NCBI GenBank assembly: GCA_963724975.1 | Contig: CAVRXB010000005.1 | Coordinates: 186,001-250,000 of the forward strand | Length of the DNA stretch: 64,000 nt | Direction of reading: 5' to 3' | From: CAIWHR01 sp963724975 | GTDB lineage: Bacteria > Pseudomonadota > Gammaproteobacteria > Burkholderiales > Casimicrobiaceae | Shown: positions 1 to 8,752 of the stretch, one piece after another | Layout of the letters: every line of letters begins with the position of its first letter | Position numbering within the stretch: position 1 is the stretch's first letter | Translations under genes and position numbers: made by a program | Notes under the pieces: model-generated | Databases searched by the model: none | Told to the model about the DNA's origin: nothing | What the model saw: only the letters and a program-made list of their open reading frames with translations

Positions 1-115
1 AGTTGTTCGGCAGCGTCTTGGGCCAGGATGCGTCGACCTGAAATCTTGGCAGGTCGTTGGCCAGGGCTGGGGCGATCGAGAGCGCGCAAACGAAAAGCGA
101 CGCAGCGATTTTCAT
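1..115 (-). CDS. 5' end of an exported NHL/beta-propeller-type protein (partial)
   Basis: Only the first 38 codons are inside the window. The ATG is at 115 with a GGAGG ribosome site at 121-125, five bases upstream. The product begins MKIAASLFVCALSIAPALA, a clear Sec signal peptide, and the mature part starts NDLPRFQVDASWPKTLPNN. That opening (PRFxVDxxWPKxLPNN) is the usual start of exported six-bladed NHL-repeat proteins related to peptidyl-alpha-hydroxyglycine amidating lyase. The family call rests on this short stretch and on recall, so it is tentative; the start and signal peptide are seen directly. Confidence 0.6.
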   Translation of the reverse strand, partial: MKIAASLFVCALSIAPALANDLPRFQVDASWPKTLPNN

Positions 116-245
116 GATTTCCTCCCGGCGCCGGCTGGAGGCCGGCATTGCGCAATGCTCTGCCTTCAGTCAGGCGCAATCAAGGGGGGTGCGATGCAAG
201 GAAACGTCCCGCTGCGCTGTCCCCGCTGCGGCGGCGAAATGCGCC

Positions 246-380
246 GACCCTTTCAAGCCTAGCCCGTATACGATCCGTCTTTCGGCACCCGCAAACTACA
301 AGCTCGCGCCGCACTGGCACACGCGCATCTCGGGAACATTCTATATTGGGATGGGGGACAAAGCCGTCGCCAAAGCAGCT
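246..380 (+). pseudogene. Remnant of a cupin gene related to the intact one at 47896-48366
   Basis: The translation from 246 reads DPFKPSPYTIRLSAP, then ANYKLAPHWHT, then SGTFYIGMGDKA. It matches the middle of the intact cupin at 47896-48366, including the HWH metal-site motif. About eight residues between HWHT and SGTF are missing, and both ends are absent. There is no signal peptide, so this is a dead fragment, evidence of an old duplication. Confidence 0.7.
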
Positions 381-478
381 CGATGAATTTTCGCGAGATG
401 GCGAGCCCGAGCCCCGTGCCTTCCCACCTTCTTGGAGGCGGTGCCGACCTGGCGGAACTCCTCGAACACCGTTCCACT
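370..478 (-). pseudogene. Remnant of a sensor histidine kinase ATPase domain
   Basis: Read on the minus strand, one frame gives VFEEFRQVGTASKKVG and a second frame continues GTGLGLAISRKFIEL. Together these are the F-box/G2-box region of a histidine kinase HATPase domain, split by a frameshift near 420. The fragment runs directly into the cupin remnant. Nothing else of a kinase is present, so it is a degenerate piece. Confidence 0.6.
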
Positions 479-696
479 GGGCACGCGGATTCCTTGAGCA
501 TGCAACTGGCGGCCTAAACTCGGACGCGGTGCTACGAACCCGCGGTCTCAGAGGGCCACGGACGAGGAGCAACGGGCGAAGGCCGAAGGGTGACGTTCAG
601 CTGTCCGCTTTGCGGCAGCGGGCGTGGCTGCATCGCGTCGAACTAACGCCGCAGTGATTGACCGAGTTCGGCCAGCAGCGGACATTTGCGTCCCGG

Positions 697-1716
697 TTAC
701 TGAATCACCTCGTCCGCGCGCAGCAGCACAGATTGCGGAATTGTGACCCCGAACATCCGAGCGACTCTTAGGTTGATCAGCAACTCGAACTGGGTAGGCT
801 GCTCGACCGGGAGGTCGGCCGGCTTCGCCCCACGCAGGATTCGGTCAACGAAGTAGGCGCGTCGGCGGTCTTGCTCGGCTTGTGAGGACGAATAGGCAAG
901 CAGAGCTCCTGCCTCACGGACGACGTCGCTGTCTTCGGCGATTATCGGCAAACCGTACTTCAGCGCGGCGTCCCTCATTTCGAGCCAGTGGGCATCGAAC
1001 AAGCCGTCGCTGCGCACCACCAACGCTTGAGCGCGTTGCCGCGCCAGTTCGGCAATGGCGCCCACGATCTCGCCTGCCACGGCAACTTCGACGAAAACCG
1101 CCTTAAGGCCAAGCGCCCGACAGGTCTGCTCGAACTGGCTGCGCATCGCGCGGAAATACGGGTTGGTCGAAGCTTCGAGCACGCCGACGCGCTCGAGCCC
1201 GGGTATCAGTTCTTTCAGCAGCGAGAGGTTTTTCGGGGTCCGCTCTGGATTTGCATTTGAAAAGCCCGTGACGTTCCCACCGGGTCGAGCAAGGCTCGCG
1301 ACCAGACCGAGAAGGACTGGATCGCCGGCGGTTCGGATGACGATCGGGATGGTGGCCGTCGCGCGCTTTGCAGCGATGGTGGCGGGCGTACTAGCGGTCA
1401 CGATGACTTCGACCTTCGCGCGCACCAGTTCTTCGGCGAGAGGTTGCAGCGCTTCCACGGGGCCATTCGCGTAACGGCGCTCGACATGCAGGTTCTGCCC
1501 TTCAACCCATCCGAGCTTTTGCAGGGGCTCGGCTTGCCTGCGGATCCACTCGGGTGTCTCGGCTCCACCGACTTCCAGCACGCCGATACGACGGACCACA
1601 GCCGCGCCCTGCGCGATCGCGATACACGGTGCCACAACGAGAAGGCCCACGAAGAGGCGATTGAATCTCCGCCGCGAAGCTGTCAGACGCCTCGGTGCCG
1701 GATCATCTCGTCCCAT
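697..1716 (-). CDS. ABC transporter substrate-binding protein, PF04392 type
   Basis: A 339-residue exported protein with an arginine-rich N terminus and hydrophobic signal segment (residues about 19-36). The rest is the two-lobed PF04392 binding-protein fold: RRIGVLEVG start, LGWVEGQNLHVERRYA, the SLARPGGNVTGFSNAN loop, and the terminal IPQSVLLRADEVIQ. The family is periplasmic and linked to ABC importers; substrates are mostly unknown. No permease or ATPase gene is adjacent, which is common for orphan copies in betaproteobacteria. Two more intact members lie at 19957-20952 and 56801-57784. Confidence 0.85.
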   Translation of the reverse strand: MGRDDPAPRRLTASRRRFNRLFVGLLVVAPCIAIAQGAAVVRRIGVLEVGGAETPEWIRRQAEPLQKLGWVEGQNLHVERRYANGPVEALQPLAEELVRAKVEVIVTASTPATIAAKRATATIPIVIRTAGDPVLLGLVASLARPGGNVTGFSNANPERTPKNLSLLKELIPGLERVGVLEASTNPYFRAMRSQFEQTCRALGLKAVFVEVAVAGEIVGAIAELARQRAQALVVRSDGLFDAHWLEMRDAALKYGLPIIAEDSDVVREAGALLAYSSSQAEQDRRRAYFVDRILRGAKPADLPVEQPTQFELLINLRVARMFGVTIPQSVLLRADEVIQ

Positions 1717-2110
1717 GCGATTCCTCGGCTGACCCTGGGTGTCAACGGACTATAGTGAGGTCGCTAGGAATCCGCAATTGGATGTCCGCTACGGGTCGTA
1801 AGCCGCTCGCAACGCACCCACCCGTGACGAGAATGCAGCCGGTTATAGGGACTTGCTATCCCCCAATGTGTCCATCGGGCGGGCGGGTCCTTTCTTGCGC
1901 TCAGCCCCGCTATAGGATGACTTACAGTAGTTGTCGCCCTTGCGCTTCCAGGGCTAAAAATCTACGATCCCGTCTGTAGCTTGCGTCTTAGCGCTCGCTG
2001 CCAGCTTGCGTCTGTAGTCCTGGCGCAAACTCCAAGGTGTCCATTAGCAGGCTCTCAATAACTGACGTTTCGATCCGTTCACGATTCCCACTCGAAAAGG
2101 TTCTGCCGCC

Positions 2111-2665
2111 ATGAACAAAAGTGCAATCATCATTAGCGCCATCGCTGCCGCCTTCGCCATCAATGTGCACGCGCAGACCAAGGCCAGCGCCGAGCGCACG
2201 GTCGACCTCACCGCCACGATCGTCGCCATCGACAAGGCTACGCGCGACATCACGCTGAAAGGACCGAGGGGCAACTGGGTAGTCGTAACTGCAGGCCCGG
2301 ACGTCAAGAACTTCGACCAGATGAACGTCGGTGACAAAGTCCATGCCAAATACAACGAGGCGCTCGTGCTCGAACTGAAAAAGGGCAACGACCTGGCGGT
2401 TACTCGCACCGAGGAGAAGAGTTCCGTGGGCGCGATGCCGGGAGCGCAGCCGGCGGGCGTCGCTGGCCGTAAGATCACCGTCGTTGCCGATGTCATCGCC
2501 GTCAACCCGACAACGCAGACCGTCACGCTGCAGGGACCGCAACTCACTGCAGAATTGAAGGTTGCCGATCCCGCCCAGTTCAAGAAGATAAGAAAGGGCG
2601 ATCAGGTGTACGCCATTTACACGCAGGCGCTCGCGATGGTGGTGGAGCCGGCTCCGAAGAAATAG
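2111..2665 (+). CDS. Exported protein with two copies of a small beta domain
   Basis: A 184-residue protein with a signal peptide ending at about VHAQ (residue 22). The mature part holds two related segments: residues about 29-90 (VDLTATIVAIDKATRDITLKG, then MNVGDKVHAKYNEAL) and about 121-180 (KITVVADVIAVNPTTQTVTLQG, then IRKGDQVYAIYTQAL). Each looks like an OB-like or DUF5666-like unit. The role is unknown; it is probably periplasmic. It stands alone between a divergent binding protein and a convergent permease. Confidence 0.7.
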   Translation: MNKSAIIISAIAAAFAINVHAQTKASAERTVDLTATIVAIDKATRDITLKGPRGNWVVVTAGPDVKNFDQMNVGDKVHAKYNEALVLELKKGNDLAVTRTEEKSSVGAMPGAQPAGVAGRKITVVADVIAVNPTTQTVTLQGPQLTAELKVADPAQFKKIRKGDQVYAIYTQALAMVVEPAPKK

Positions 2666-2713
2666 CCGCATGATGCACGGCGCTCCGGTGCGGGCGCTAC
2701 CACCTATGCGGCT
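2664..2713. terminator. Possible bidirectional terminator hairpin
   Basis: A perfect 8-base inverted repeat, AGCCGCAT at 2664-2671 and ATGCGGCT at 2706-2713, lies between the convergent genes ending at 2665 and 2741. There is no clear T-run, so its role as a terminator is inference from position. Confidence 0.3.
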
Positions 2714-2740
2714 AACGAGCGGCTGGAGCGGACGGCGCAA

Positions 2741-3854
2741 TCATTCTCCCGGGGAAGGCGCCTCCGCCTCGCCCCGGGCCGCCACCCAGCCCATGAAGAT
2801 CTGGTAGCCCAACGCCAGTAGCGTCGCACCGACGAACATCCCGAGAATCCCGGCGGCCGCCATGCCGCCGAGGGCGCCGATCAGGATGATCGGCATCGGC
2901 GCGTCGACGCCGCGGCCGAGCATCAACGGCTTGAGCACGTTGTCGGCCATTCCGGCGACGAAGATCAGCACGCTGTAGAGGATCGCCTCGACGGTCCCGT
3001 AGTCGCCCCTCCACCAAATGTAGCCGATGGCCGGCAGGGTGATGATCAGCGCGGGCACCTGGGCAATCCCGAGTACCAGGACGATCATCGCCAGCACGCC
3101 CGCAAAGGGTATGCCGGCGAGCAGCAGACAAAGGCCGACGAGGATCGCCTGAATGAAGGCGACGCCGATGACGCCTTGTGCAACGGCCCGTATGGTCGCC
3201 GTGGATAGCTTCGTGAACTCGGCGCCCCGCGCGGCGCCGGCGAAGCGCTCGAAGATGGCAAGGGTTGCGCGGCCGCCTGCCTTACCGAAGGCCATGATGA
3301 TGCCGGCGACGATGAAGGCGGCGAGAAATTGCAGCAGCCCGACGCCGATGCCGGCGACGAAGCCGAGCGCCGCCTTTGCGAGGTTGCCGATCTTCGGCTG
3401 CATGCTGTGGATCAGCGCAGGCAGGTCGGTGTACGCCGCCGACCAGATCGCATGGAGTTTCTCGCCGACCACGGGCCACGTTGCGACGGCGTCGGGCGGG
3501 GCCGGGATCTCGAGCGTGTTCTCCTGCACGTCGATGATCAATTGATGCACCGAGTCGCCCAGAGAACTCATCAGCACGGCGGTTGGCACGACGATGAGGG
3601 TGACGCCAAGGAGAACCACGATCGTCGCTGCAAGCCCTTGCTTCCCGCCGATCTTGGCCGCGAGGTACTGGTGCATCGGATAGAGCGCGACGGCCAGTAT
3701 CAGGGCCCAGATCATCAGAGTCAGGAACGGCGCGAAGACCTGATAGCAAAGCCATGACCAGTGCAGACAGAAGCCCGGCACGGATGAGTACGTCCAGCAG
3801 CGCGGACTTATCGAGTTGCCCTGAGTCGGTATCAACGCTTTTGTGCAATCTCAT
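2741..3854 (-). CDS. AI-2E family transporter with an apparent frameshift near 3753
   Basis: Most of the gene (2741 to about 3750) encodes a multi-pass membrane protein of the AI-2E/PerM family, with PFLTLMIWALILAVALYP at the start of the conserved region and repeated hydrophobic segments. The expected N terminus is in another frame: MRLHKSVDTDSG and ALLDVLIRAGLLSALV from an ATG at 3854. One extra base near 3752-3753 breaks the join to LCYQVFAPF. The C-terminal frame alone has only a poor start. AI-2E proteins transport small molecules or ions; the substrate is unknown here. It is either a recent pseudogene or a sequence error. Confidence 0.8.
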
Positions 3855-3939
3855 ATGCGACTCCCACGGCAGATATCACGCCCCTTGGCGCCAATCTTGC
3901 ACCGCGGGATGGCTCGTGGCAATTGTCTTGAGGGGCAAG

Positions 3940-3964
3940 AAAAAAACCCCGCCGAAACGGGGCT
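3940..3964 (-). terminator. Rho-independent terminator after the PEP-CTERM gene
   Basis: Read on the minus strand: CCCCG, loop, CGGGG, followed by seven T residues. It lies 20 bases after the stop of the gene at 3984-4349. An almost identical hairpin follows the PEP-CTERM gene ending at 49448. Confidence 0.85.
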
Positions 3965-3983
3965 GATGCTGGAGCGAAATCAA

Positions 3984-4349
3984 TTACCGCTTGCGCGGCG
4001 AGAACCCGAGTCCGGCAAGGCCAAGCCCGAGCAGCGCGAGCGTCGCGGGCTCCGGCACTGCGGGCGGGTGGGTAATCAGGCCGTGGATGACGCCCCCCAC
4101 GTCTCCTGAAGCGAACACCGCCCAGAACGAGTAATAGGTAAAGCCGCCGAGCGACGGGTCGTCCAATACCGCGAAGGCATCAGAGATGGCAGTCCCCGTC
4201 GTGTCGAACAACTGGAGGGTGAAATAGACGATATCCAGCCCCTCGAGCGAACCCACTGCTCCGCCCGAATAAACTAAGTACTGATCGGACGTATCGTCGA
4301 TCTGCCGGAGCAGGCTTGCCGAGCACTTCAAGGCACGACTGACCTGCAC
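3984..4349 (-). CDS. PEP-CTERM sorting-domain protein, 5'-truncated
   Basis: The C terminus carries the exosortase sorting signal: VPEPATLALLGLGLAGLGF followed by a short basic tail (SPRKR). The upstream part (YLVYSGGAVGSLEGLDIVYF) looks like a secreted beta-rich domain, but there is no signal peptide; the frame opens at MQVSRALKC. PEP-CTERM proteins need both, so this copy has probably lost its 5' end and may not be exported. A fragment of a PF04392 gene lies just upstream on the other strand, consistent with a rearrangement there. Confidence 0.75.
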   Translation of the reverse strand: MQVSRALKCSASLLRQIDDTSDQYLVYSGGAVGSLEGLDIVYFTLQLFDTTGTAISDAFAVLDDPSLGGFTYYSFWAVFASGDVGGVIHGLITHPPAVPEPATLALLGLGLAGLGFSPRKR

Positions 4350-4410
4350 TGAGCGCCTCGGCCCCTACCAGGGCGGGACGAGGATTCGACTCGGTCGCGC
4401 CTGTCGTGCA

Positions 4411-4446
4411 CAACCGCTGCTGCGCGCGGACGAGGTTCTTCGCTAA
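4411..4446 (+). pseudogene. Last 11 codons of a PF04392 binding protein (remnant)
   Basis: The plus strand reads QPLLRADEVLR then a TAA stop, matching the conserved C terminus of this family (PQSVLLRADEVIQ in the copy at 697-1716). No upstream coding sequence joins to it. The match is short, so this is a low-confidence remnant. Confidence 0.35.
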
Positions 4447-4561
4447 TGGATCGGCGGGACACGATCGGTGCCGCGGCGGCGCCGTTCAGGTCAGTCGGTC
4501 GCGATCGATCCTAACGATTGCTTCGTGCGGCGCGGATGTCGCCTGGGTCGAACTGCGACAG

Positions 4562-5308
4562 TTACGATGAGGCGGCTTGCGCCGTACGACCATCGCGCTC
4601 GCGAAAGTTCTTCGCGTAGATTAGACCCGCCAGAACGAAGTCTTTCCAGCTGCGGTTCTTGCGGTACAGCGGGACTCGGCAGACGCGGTGCAAGTCGCCC
4701 ATCGACAACTTCAGGGCGAAGAACTCGTTGATGCGACCAAGTGTCTTTTCCGGTTCCAGGAGCAAATCCTCGAAGCTCAGCTGCAGGAACGGCAGGCGCC
4801 GATCCTCGAGGAAACGGACGTTCGAGCGCGTGATGCCGTGGTTGTATTGTTTTGTAAAGCGGACGCTCTGGACGTGACGACGCTGATTGGCGGAGGCCCA
4901 CTCCTGCAAATCATCTCTGGTCAAGACGAGAAAGGCCGTTTGCTCGAGATCGAGGACTTTTGCCCATACGCGGATCGTCCACGTTAATCTCGGGTCTTTC
5001 CATACCCAGGAACCGTTCGCCGAGCAGCGCGCGACGAAATCTCGGTATTGCCGGAGATCCAACGTCTCGGAGGCGCGCTCGATTCGCTCGACATCCCCGG
5101 ACGCAAACCGGTGCTCGTGGTTGATCTCGGGTGCCAACGTGCGCAGTAGGCCCTTGTTGAGCGACACGAGTTCCAAGTTCTCGAAAGTGTCGTAATCCGA
5201 CTTTTGCATCGTTTCGCTGCCGAGCCAATAACCCGCGCAGCCAAACAGCGCGGCGAAAACAGAACTTCCGGTCCAACCGTGAGTAAGAATAATGATATTT
5301 TTCTTCAT
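4562..5308 (-). CDS. Sulfotransferase-like protein, paralog of 41641-42366
   Basis: The N terminus MKKNIIILTHGWTGSSVFAAL is a P-loop-like 5' PAPS-binding strand-loop of the sulfotransferase fold. WKDPRLTWTIRVW and TAFLVLTRDDLQEW follow; the second resembles the 3'-phosphate-binding region, and SFEDLLLEPEKTLGRINEFF is typical of sulfotransferases near the C terminus. It is about 248 residues. The paralog at 41641-42366 is similar over its whole length and is part of an operon, whereas this copy is alone. I chose the ATG at 5308 because both paralogs align from that residue. Substrate unknown. Confidence 0.7.
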   Translation of the reverse strand: MKKNIIILTHGWTGSSVFAALFGCAGYWLGSETMQKSDYDTFENLELVSLNKGLLRTLAPEINHEHRFASGDVERIERASETLDLRQYRDFVARCSANGSWVWKDPRLTWTIRVWAKVLDLEQTAFLVLTRDDLQEWASANQRRHVQSVRFTKQYNHGITRSNVRFLEDRRLPFLQLSFEDLLLEPEKTLGRINEFFALKLSMGDLHRVCRVPLYRKNRSWKDFVLAGLIYAKNFRERDGRTAQAASS

Positions 5309-5382
5309 GGCTTTCGGGCTGTAGTGCACCGCACCACGCGCGCGAAGCACAAACGGCCATCAGGCGGGAGGTTAGGGTCGGG

Positions 5383-5514
5383 ATGGAAGGGGACCGTCGC
5401 AAAAGTGATCTTACCAAGATCCTGCCTTCGGAGCGACCGCGGATCGTGCGCGCAATCGTTTTGGCTATCGCCGCGATCGGCTTTGCCATCTATCTCGTTT
5501 CTTCGGGTCGATAG
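5383..5514 (+). CDS. Small single-span membrane ORF, possibly a permease-tail remnant
   Basis: A 43-residue frame, MEGDRRKSDLTKILPS then a hydrophobic stretch IVLAIAAIGFAIYLV and a stop. The hydrophobic part resembles, in protein and DNA, the C-terminal helix of the metal permease at 9655-10452 (IVWAIAAIGFAVYLV). It may therefore be a fused remnant rather than a gene. A GGGAGG lies about 11 bases upstream of the ATG. Confidence 0.35.
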   Translation: MEGDRRKSDLTKILPSERPRIVRAIVLAIAAIGFAIYLVSSGR

Positions 5515-5580
5515 CGCGCACATCGGCAATGAGTGTTCACATAAGACCGGTGCCGAACAATGCCCATCGGATGCCCGCTC

Positions 5581-6708
5581 CTAGAGATTTGCCAGATGGG
5601 CCTTCACTGCATCTTCGTTCCATTCAAGGCCAACACCGGGCACTTCCGGGATGTGAAGCCGGCCATCCTTTATATCGTAGGGTTTCTGCAGGATGGGATC
5701 GGCCCAATCCTGCCATTCAAGCCAGTGCGCAGTCTCCGTGACCCGCATTAGATGAGCGGCCACCTCTGGATAGAGATGCGTGGACATCGGTACACCTGCG
5801 GTTCCGGCGATTGCCGCTGCTCTCAACCAGCCTGTGACACCACCGATGCGCATGAAATCGGGCATCACAAAGTCGCACGCTTTGCATTGCAGCGCCCGAT
5901 AAAGGTCGCGCGGACCGTAGAAATTTTCGCCGATCTGAATCGGCGTCTTTAGCTCGGCTGCGAGCTGCGCATGACCGTCGAAGTTGTCGTAGACGAGCGG
6001 CTCTTCGATCCAGTCCAAACCGAGGTCGTCGATGGCATGGCACCTCTGCAAAGCGTCGCCAAGGTCCAGACCCTGGTTGAAATCCACCATCAAGTGCACA
6101 TCTTCGCCGACCGCATTTCGGACACGATCTATTGTCGTCAAGTCGTCGCGCATCCGGTCGCGTCCGAGCCGAAGCTTGAGGCCCGTGAATCCTCCTTCGT
6201 CGCGCAGCGCGATCGCCTCCGCCGCCACCACGTCCGGCTCCTTGAGCCACAGCCCGTTGCTGTTGTATGCGGTCACGGCGCCGGCAGTGCCGCCCAGAAG
6301 GACGCAAAGAGGTGTACCCGCCGCCTTGGCCAAAGCATCCCACGCAGCCATATCGAATCCGGCGACGGCGATCATCGACATGCCCTGATAGCCCACAAAG
6401 TGAAGTGACTTGCGCGCTAGCGCGTAAAGATCAGCAGGCGCCAACGAGCGTCCCTTCAACATTTCGCCGATATCAAGAAGCGCCGGGATCAGATACTTCA
6501 TGGCTTTCACCGTGTACGGCTCCAAATAGCTTCGACCGACGATGCCTTCGTCAGTATCGAGGTCGATCAGAATGAGGGGCCAATCGGAAAGAGTGGCGAT
6601 GCGCGCCACCACGGGGCGCTTCAGTTTCAGCACTACGGGTCGCGCCCGTATGCCTTTGACCGTCAATGACAACGCGCGCACTCCGGCGACTCGCTTGCTG
6701 TCACTCAT
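5581..6708 (-). CDS. Mandelate racemase/muconate lactonizing enzyme family protein
   Basis: A 375-residue enolase-superfamily enzyme. The family abstracts the alpha-proton of a carboxylate substrate using a divalent metal. Seen here: TGLKLRLG around the lysine position of the second barrel strand, the three metal ligands in LMVDFNQG, WIEEPL and IGENF, MPDFMRIGG, and STHLYPEVAAH supplying the catalytic histidine. This pattern fits the mandelate racemase subgroup. I place the start at 6708 (MSDSKRVAG) behind a GGGGGAAGG ribosome site rather than 45 bases upstream. The substrate cannot be read from sequence; no catabolic neighbours help. Confidence 0.85.
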   Translation of the reverse strand: MSDSKRVAGVRALSLTVKGIRARPVVLKLKRPVVARIATLSDWPLILIDLDTDEGIVGRSYLEPYTVKAMKYLIPALLDIGEMLKGRSLAPADLYALARKSLHFVGYQGMSMIAVAGFDMAAWDALAKAAGTPLCVLLGGTAGAVTAYNSNGLWLKEPDVVAAEAIALRDEGGFTGLKLRLGRDRMRDDLTTIDRVRNAVGEDVHLMVDFNQGLDLGDALQRCHAIDDLGLDWIEEPLVYDNFDGHAQLAAELKTPIQIGENFYGPRDLYRALQCKACDFVMPDFMRIGGVTGWLRAAAIAGTAGVPMSTHLYPEVAAHLMRVTETAHWLEWQDWADPILQKPYDIKDGRLHIPEVPGVGLEWNEDAVKAHLANL

Positions 6709-6982
6709 GTGCCTTCCCCCTGGGGCAAGAATGAGATCGGGCAATCCCCGCAATCAACACGCAAACAGGCCACTGAATCACTCGTCGATAGTACGTCAAT
6801 CCCGACCAGCACGGGAATGCTCAAAGCTAGACGCACGGTTATGGGCACACCCGAGGGCTAGGCAGACCAGGCCGAGATAGCGCGCGCACAGCCATCTGCG
6901 AAAAGCACGAGTCAACGAACCGAACTCCGGGGCCGCCTCCAGCTCGTTTGTGTCGCAGCCTTCTGGAGTTTATGCTAGCGCG

Positions 6983-7297
6983 ATGGTCCGGGTCGTAGTT
7001 GTCGCGTGGCTGTCGCTCTTGCTGCTCAGCATGCAGCAGCAGCTCGTCGTGCACGAACTGGATCATCTGCGAGCGCGGCTGGAGCAAGGTCAGAAGGTCG
7101 TCGTTCAAAATCCCGACGGCGGCCCGTGCCTTCAGTGTTCACTGCTCGCTGGGGGAGCTGGTGTCGTACCTGGCGATGACGGAGTCTCTGCCGTTGTTTG
7201 GCAAGCGTCCTCGGCCGTCTCCATTCCGCTTGAACTTCCGCTGGTGAAGTCGTCGCCAGCGTCCTATCTCAGTCGAGCGCCTCCGACGATCGTGTAA
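6983..7297 (+). CDS. Small membrane-anchored protein at the head of a metal-uptake locus
   Basis: The likely start at 6983 gives MVRVVVVAWLSLLLLSM, a signal or anchor segment, then VHELDHLRARLEQGQ and CLQCSLLAGGA. Histidines and a CxxC pair suggest metal contact, but I do not recognise the family with certainty. It lies 58 bases upstream of the porin gene and on the same strand as the binding protein and permease, so it is probably part of that locus. Confidence 0.55.
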   Translation: MVRVVVVAWLSLLLLSMQQQLVVHELDHLRARLEQGQKVVVQNPDGGPCLQCSLLAGGAGVVPGDDGVSAVVWQASSAVSIPLELPLVKSSPASYLSRAPPTIV

Positions 7298-7355
7298 CGC
7301 CGCTTCAATCGCCGCGTCTGCGGCGTCCCGCGACAACGATCATTGGAGGCTTCAC

Positions 7356-8738
7356 ATGTCCAGGCATCCCTGGGCGTCGATGCTACTGGCGTCGACGCTC
7401 GCACTATCGTCGTTCGCCTACGCGGCGAGCGACGCCGAGCTCGGAGAGATCCGCGAGCAGATTAAACAGATGAAGGAGGACTACGAGGCGCGGATACGCG
7501 CGCTCGAGGAGCGATTGAAGGCCGCCGAAACCGCCGGCGCACCCGCGGCCACGGCGACGCCGCCAGCATCGGCAGCGCCCGCTGCAGCGGGCGGCTACTC
7601 GAGCAGCATGCTCGCCGCTTTCAATCCCGGCATCTCGGTCGTGCTGCAAGGAAACTATCAGAACCTCTCCCAAAACCCCGCGCAGTACGGCTTCAACAAC
7701 GTCCAGATCGGCGAGGAAGTGACTCCCGGGCGACGCGGGTTCGGGCTCGGTGAATCGGAGGTCACGTTCTTTGCGAACGTCGACCACCTGTTTGCGGCAA
7801 ATCTCGTGGTATCGCTCCAGCCGGACAACTCGGTCGAGGTCGAAGAGGCGTATGGCCTGGCGACCGCCGTGCCCTACGGCATCGTGCCGAAGTTCGGTCG
7901 CTTCTTTTCGGGCATCGGCTACATGAACGAGCAGCATCAGCACGTGTGGGACTTCCAGGACGCTCCGCTTGTTTATCAGGCGTTCCTCGGCGGCCAGTTC
8001 ACGCAGGATGGGCTGCAGGTCAAGTGGGTGGCGCCCACCGACACGTTCCTGGAGTTTGGCACCGAGATCGGCAACGGCGACGCGTTTCCCGGCAGTCCGC
8101 GCAACAGCAACGGCGCCGGGCGTGGAGCGCATTCGTCCACGCCGGCGGACGACATCGGCGACAAGGCGAGCTGGCGGGCGGGTGTGTCTTACCTCGGAAC
8201 CCGGGCTGCGGATCGCATCGGCAGGCAGCCCGACACAGCCGGCAACATCGCCCAGACGTCGTTTGCGGGCGACGCCCATACGACGATCGTGGACGCCGTG
8301 TGGAAGTACGCGCCGACGGGCAACGCCAAGGACACCAACGTCAAGGTGCAGGGCGAGTACTTCTGGCAGCGCTCGAGCGGCAGCTTGACCTACGACAGCG
8401 ACGGAGTCCTCGGCCTTACCAACACGGATTCGTACAAGGCGAGCCAAAGCGGCTTCTATCTGCAGGGCATCTGGCAGTTCATGCCGGCGTGGCGCGTCGG
8501 TGCCCGTTACGACTGGCTGAATCCCGGCGGTCCGCAGTACGGCACGAACGCGGACTTCCTCGCCACGAGCTCTTTCCATCCGCAGAAATGGACGGCGATG
8601 TTCGATTGGACGCCGTCCGAGTTCAGCCGCTTTCGCGTTCAGTACGCGCAGAACAGGGAGCGGCCCGGCTTCAGCGACAACGAGTTCTTCTTGCAATACA
8701 TCCTAACGCTGGGCGCGCACCCGGCGCACAAGTTCTGA
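7356..8738 (+). CDS. Outer-membrane porin-like protein with N-terminal coiled coil
   Basis: A 460-residue protein. A signal peptide (to about SFAYA, residue 23) is followed by a coiled coil (ELGEIREQIKQMKEDYEARIR, residues about 29-55), a Pro/Ala linker, and a long beta-rich region with alternating aromatic and polar strands. It ends in a phenylalanine (AHPAHKF), the usual BAM-recognition feature. Its place upstream of a metal-binding protein and permease suggests it admits metal across the outer membrane. It lies 14 bases before the next gene, so the two are probably co-transcribed. Confidence 0.75.
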   Translation: MSRHPWASMLLASTLALSSFAYAASDAELGEIREQIKQMKEDYEARIRALEERLKAAETAGAPAATATPPASAAPAAAGGYSSSMLAAFNPGISVVLQGNYQNLSQNPAQYGFNNVQIGEEVTPGRRGFGLGESEVTFFANVDHLFAANLVVSLQPDNSVEVEEAYGLATAVPYGIVPKFGRFFSGIGYMNEQHQHVWDFQDAPLVYQAFLGGQFTQDGLQVKWVAPTDTFLEFGTEIGNGDAFPGSPRNSNGAGRGAHSSTPADDIGDKASWRAGVSYLGTRAADRIGRQPDTAGNIAQTSFAGDAHTTIVDAVWKYAPTGNAKDTNVKVQGEYFWQRSSGSLTYDSDGVLGLTNTDSYKASQSGFYLQGIWQFMPAWRVGARYDWLNPGGPQYGTNADFLATSSFHPQKWTAMFDWTPSEFSRFRVQYAQNRERPGFSDNEFFLQYILTLGAHPAHKF

Positions 8739-8752
8739 ATCGGAGTGTGAGC

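Noticed and set aside
1695..1979. Possible small gene between the binding protein and the gene at 2111
   Set aside because: The frame has no recognisable family, poor start context and includes repeats in its DNA.
7946..8752. Long plus-strand frame running upstream of the metal-binding protein gene
   Set aside because: It overlaps the porin in another frame, has no family features, and the true start at 8753 has a signal peptide.
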